64,000 bases of DNA from Bin55 sp009840545 (lineage in GTDB: Bacteria; Pseudomonadota; Gammaproteobacteria; Pseudomonadales; Azotimanducaceae). This document shows positions 63,624 through 64,000 of this stretch, piece by piece. Both the position numbers and the translations under genes were made by a program. The notes beneath the pieces are model-generated. The model did not search any database, was not told the origin of the DNA, and saw only the letters and a program-made list of their open reading frames with translations. The stretch is taken from NCBI GenBank assembly GCA_965208815.1, contig OZ242357.1, positions 434,001 to 498,000 on the forward strand, read 5' to 3'. Every line of letters begins with the position of its first letter. Position 1 is the first letter of the stretch.

Positions 63624-64000
63624 AAGTGCGGTTGTTGCCTGATGCATCGCGACTAGGGACGAAGAGCATGCGGTATCGACGGTCATTGCCGGTCCTTCAA
63701 ATCCCAGCGCGAAGGAAACTCGACCGATTGCAGTATTTAGCGAGGTGCCCGTGATCGTGTAGAGACTAGCTGCAGGCTGTGATGTGTCCGCGCCACCGAG
63801 AATCAGATATCGATAGTCGTTATTGCTCATCCCTGCGTAGACGGATGCCGAAGAGCCGCGTAGTTGCTCCGGATCAATATTTGCATTTTCCAAAGCGCGC
63901 CAACTCGTTTCGAGCATCATTCGTTGCTGTGGATCGAGAAATTCCGCCTCGGAAGGAGAGATCCTGAAAAACTCAGCGTCGAACTGATCGATGTCTGTCA
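63621..64000 (-). CDS. PKS KS1 N-terminal portion, ending at in-frame TAG and open to the window edge
   Basis: Same frame as the main PKS gene, running to the window edge: DIDQFDAEFFRISPSEAEFL, DPQQRMMLETSW, and the KS active-site VDTACSSSLVAMHQ. The frame stops at TAG (63621-63623) between TTAL and LGETDIALAGG, where KS domains are continuous. A Gln codon CAG changed to TAG fits by a single base. Both sides of the stop are perfect KS sequence. The stop separates the active-site Cys from the two His of the KS. The rest of the gene upstream is outside the window. Confidence 0.85.
   Translation of the reverse strand, partial: TDIDQFDAEFFRISPSEAEFLDPQQRMMLETSWRALENANIDPEQLRGSSASVYAGMSNNDYRYLILGGADTSQPAASLYTITGTSLNTAIGRVSFALGFEGPAMTVDTACSSSLVAMHQATTAL

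Noticed and set aside
1..64000. tRNA, rRNA, CRISPR array, replication origin or prophage
   Set aside because: No repeat arrays, cloverleaf-like segments, rRNA-like stretches or phage structural genes were recognized; only the single IS element is mobile.

Overview
The window is a bacterial chromosome segment of moderate GC content. It contains no rRNA, tRNA, phage or plasmid hallmark. Gene content (FeoAB, an AcoABCX-type 2-oxoacid dehydrogenase operon, LemA with TPM proteins, an ABC/GldG-like exporter, Sec-dependent lipoproteins, outer-membrane barrels, an ArsS-type radical SAM enzyme, phytanoyl-CoA and TauD-like oxygenases) suggests a Gram-negative proteobacterium, most likely an aquatic gammaproteobacterium; the lineage is inference. 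GTG and TTG starts are frequent. TAG, TAA and TGA all terminate ordinary genes here, so the code is standard.

Layout. 1-6.3 kb: two paralogous membrane/extracytoplasmic proteins with peptidase-M1-like and golvesin-type domains, separated by a secreted EEP-family nuclease or phosphatase. 6.9-8.9 kb: LemA lipoprotein plus two TPM-domain proteins. 9.0-11.2 kb: a SAM methyltransferase and an ankyrin protein. 11.2-13.5 kb (minus): a D-threonine-aldolase-like PLP enzyme followed by a double-domain AhpD-like protein whose redox motif is CxxU, with an in-frame TGA and a bacterial SECIS-like hairpin just downstream. 13.8-18.8 kb: an ABC ATPase, a permease-GldG fusion and a DUF4340 protein. 18.8-23.1 kb (minus): HIT, DUF3604 and phytanoyl-CoA dioxygenase-like proteins. 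23.4-27.4 kb: a DUF4870-like protein, then a diiron protein, its ligand-less paralogue, two small SCP2-like proteins and an FmdB zinc ribbon. 27.4-29.7 kb: divergent epoxide-hydrolase-like and CoA-transferase genes. 30.5-35.9 kb (minus): six genes in line, including ArsS, DUF547, two glycosyltransferases and an outer-membrane barrel. 36.1-37.8 kb: a complete, GC-rich IS1380-family element. 37.9-42.4 kb: MerR-TPR, PhyH, DUF418 and ankyrin proteins. 42.4-44.8 kb (minus): feoA-feoB behind a Fur-box-like site. 44.9-49.1 kb (minus): the acoA-acoB-acoX-acoC-like operon. 49.75-64 kb: a natural-product region with a frameshifted TauD dioxygenase, two alpha/beta hydrolases, a free-standing ACP, a phosphopantetheinyl transferase and a giant polyketide synthase that runs off the window edge.

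The PKS has the order KS-AT-DH-MT-ER-KR-ACP-KS-AT. Its first KS is interrupted by an in-frame TAG. Its terminal AT has lost the catalytic Ser, and no ACP follows it, so the nearby discrete ACP (activated by the nearby PPTase) is the natural partner of the last KS.

The most noteworthy items are the candidate selenoprotein with its SECIS-like hairpin, the PKS with a dead terminal AT and a discrete ACP, the active/degenerate diiron pair coupled to SCP2-like proteins, and the ArsS glycosyltransferase cluster.
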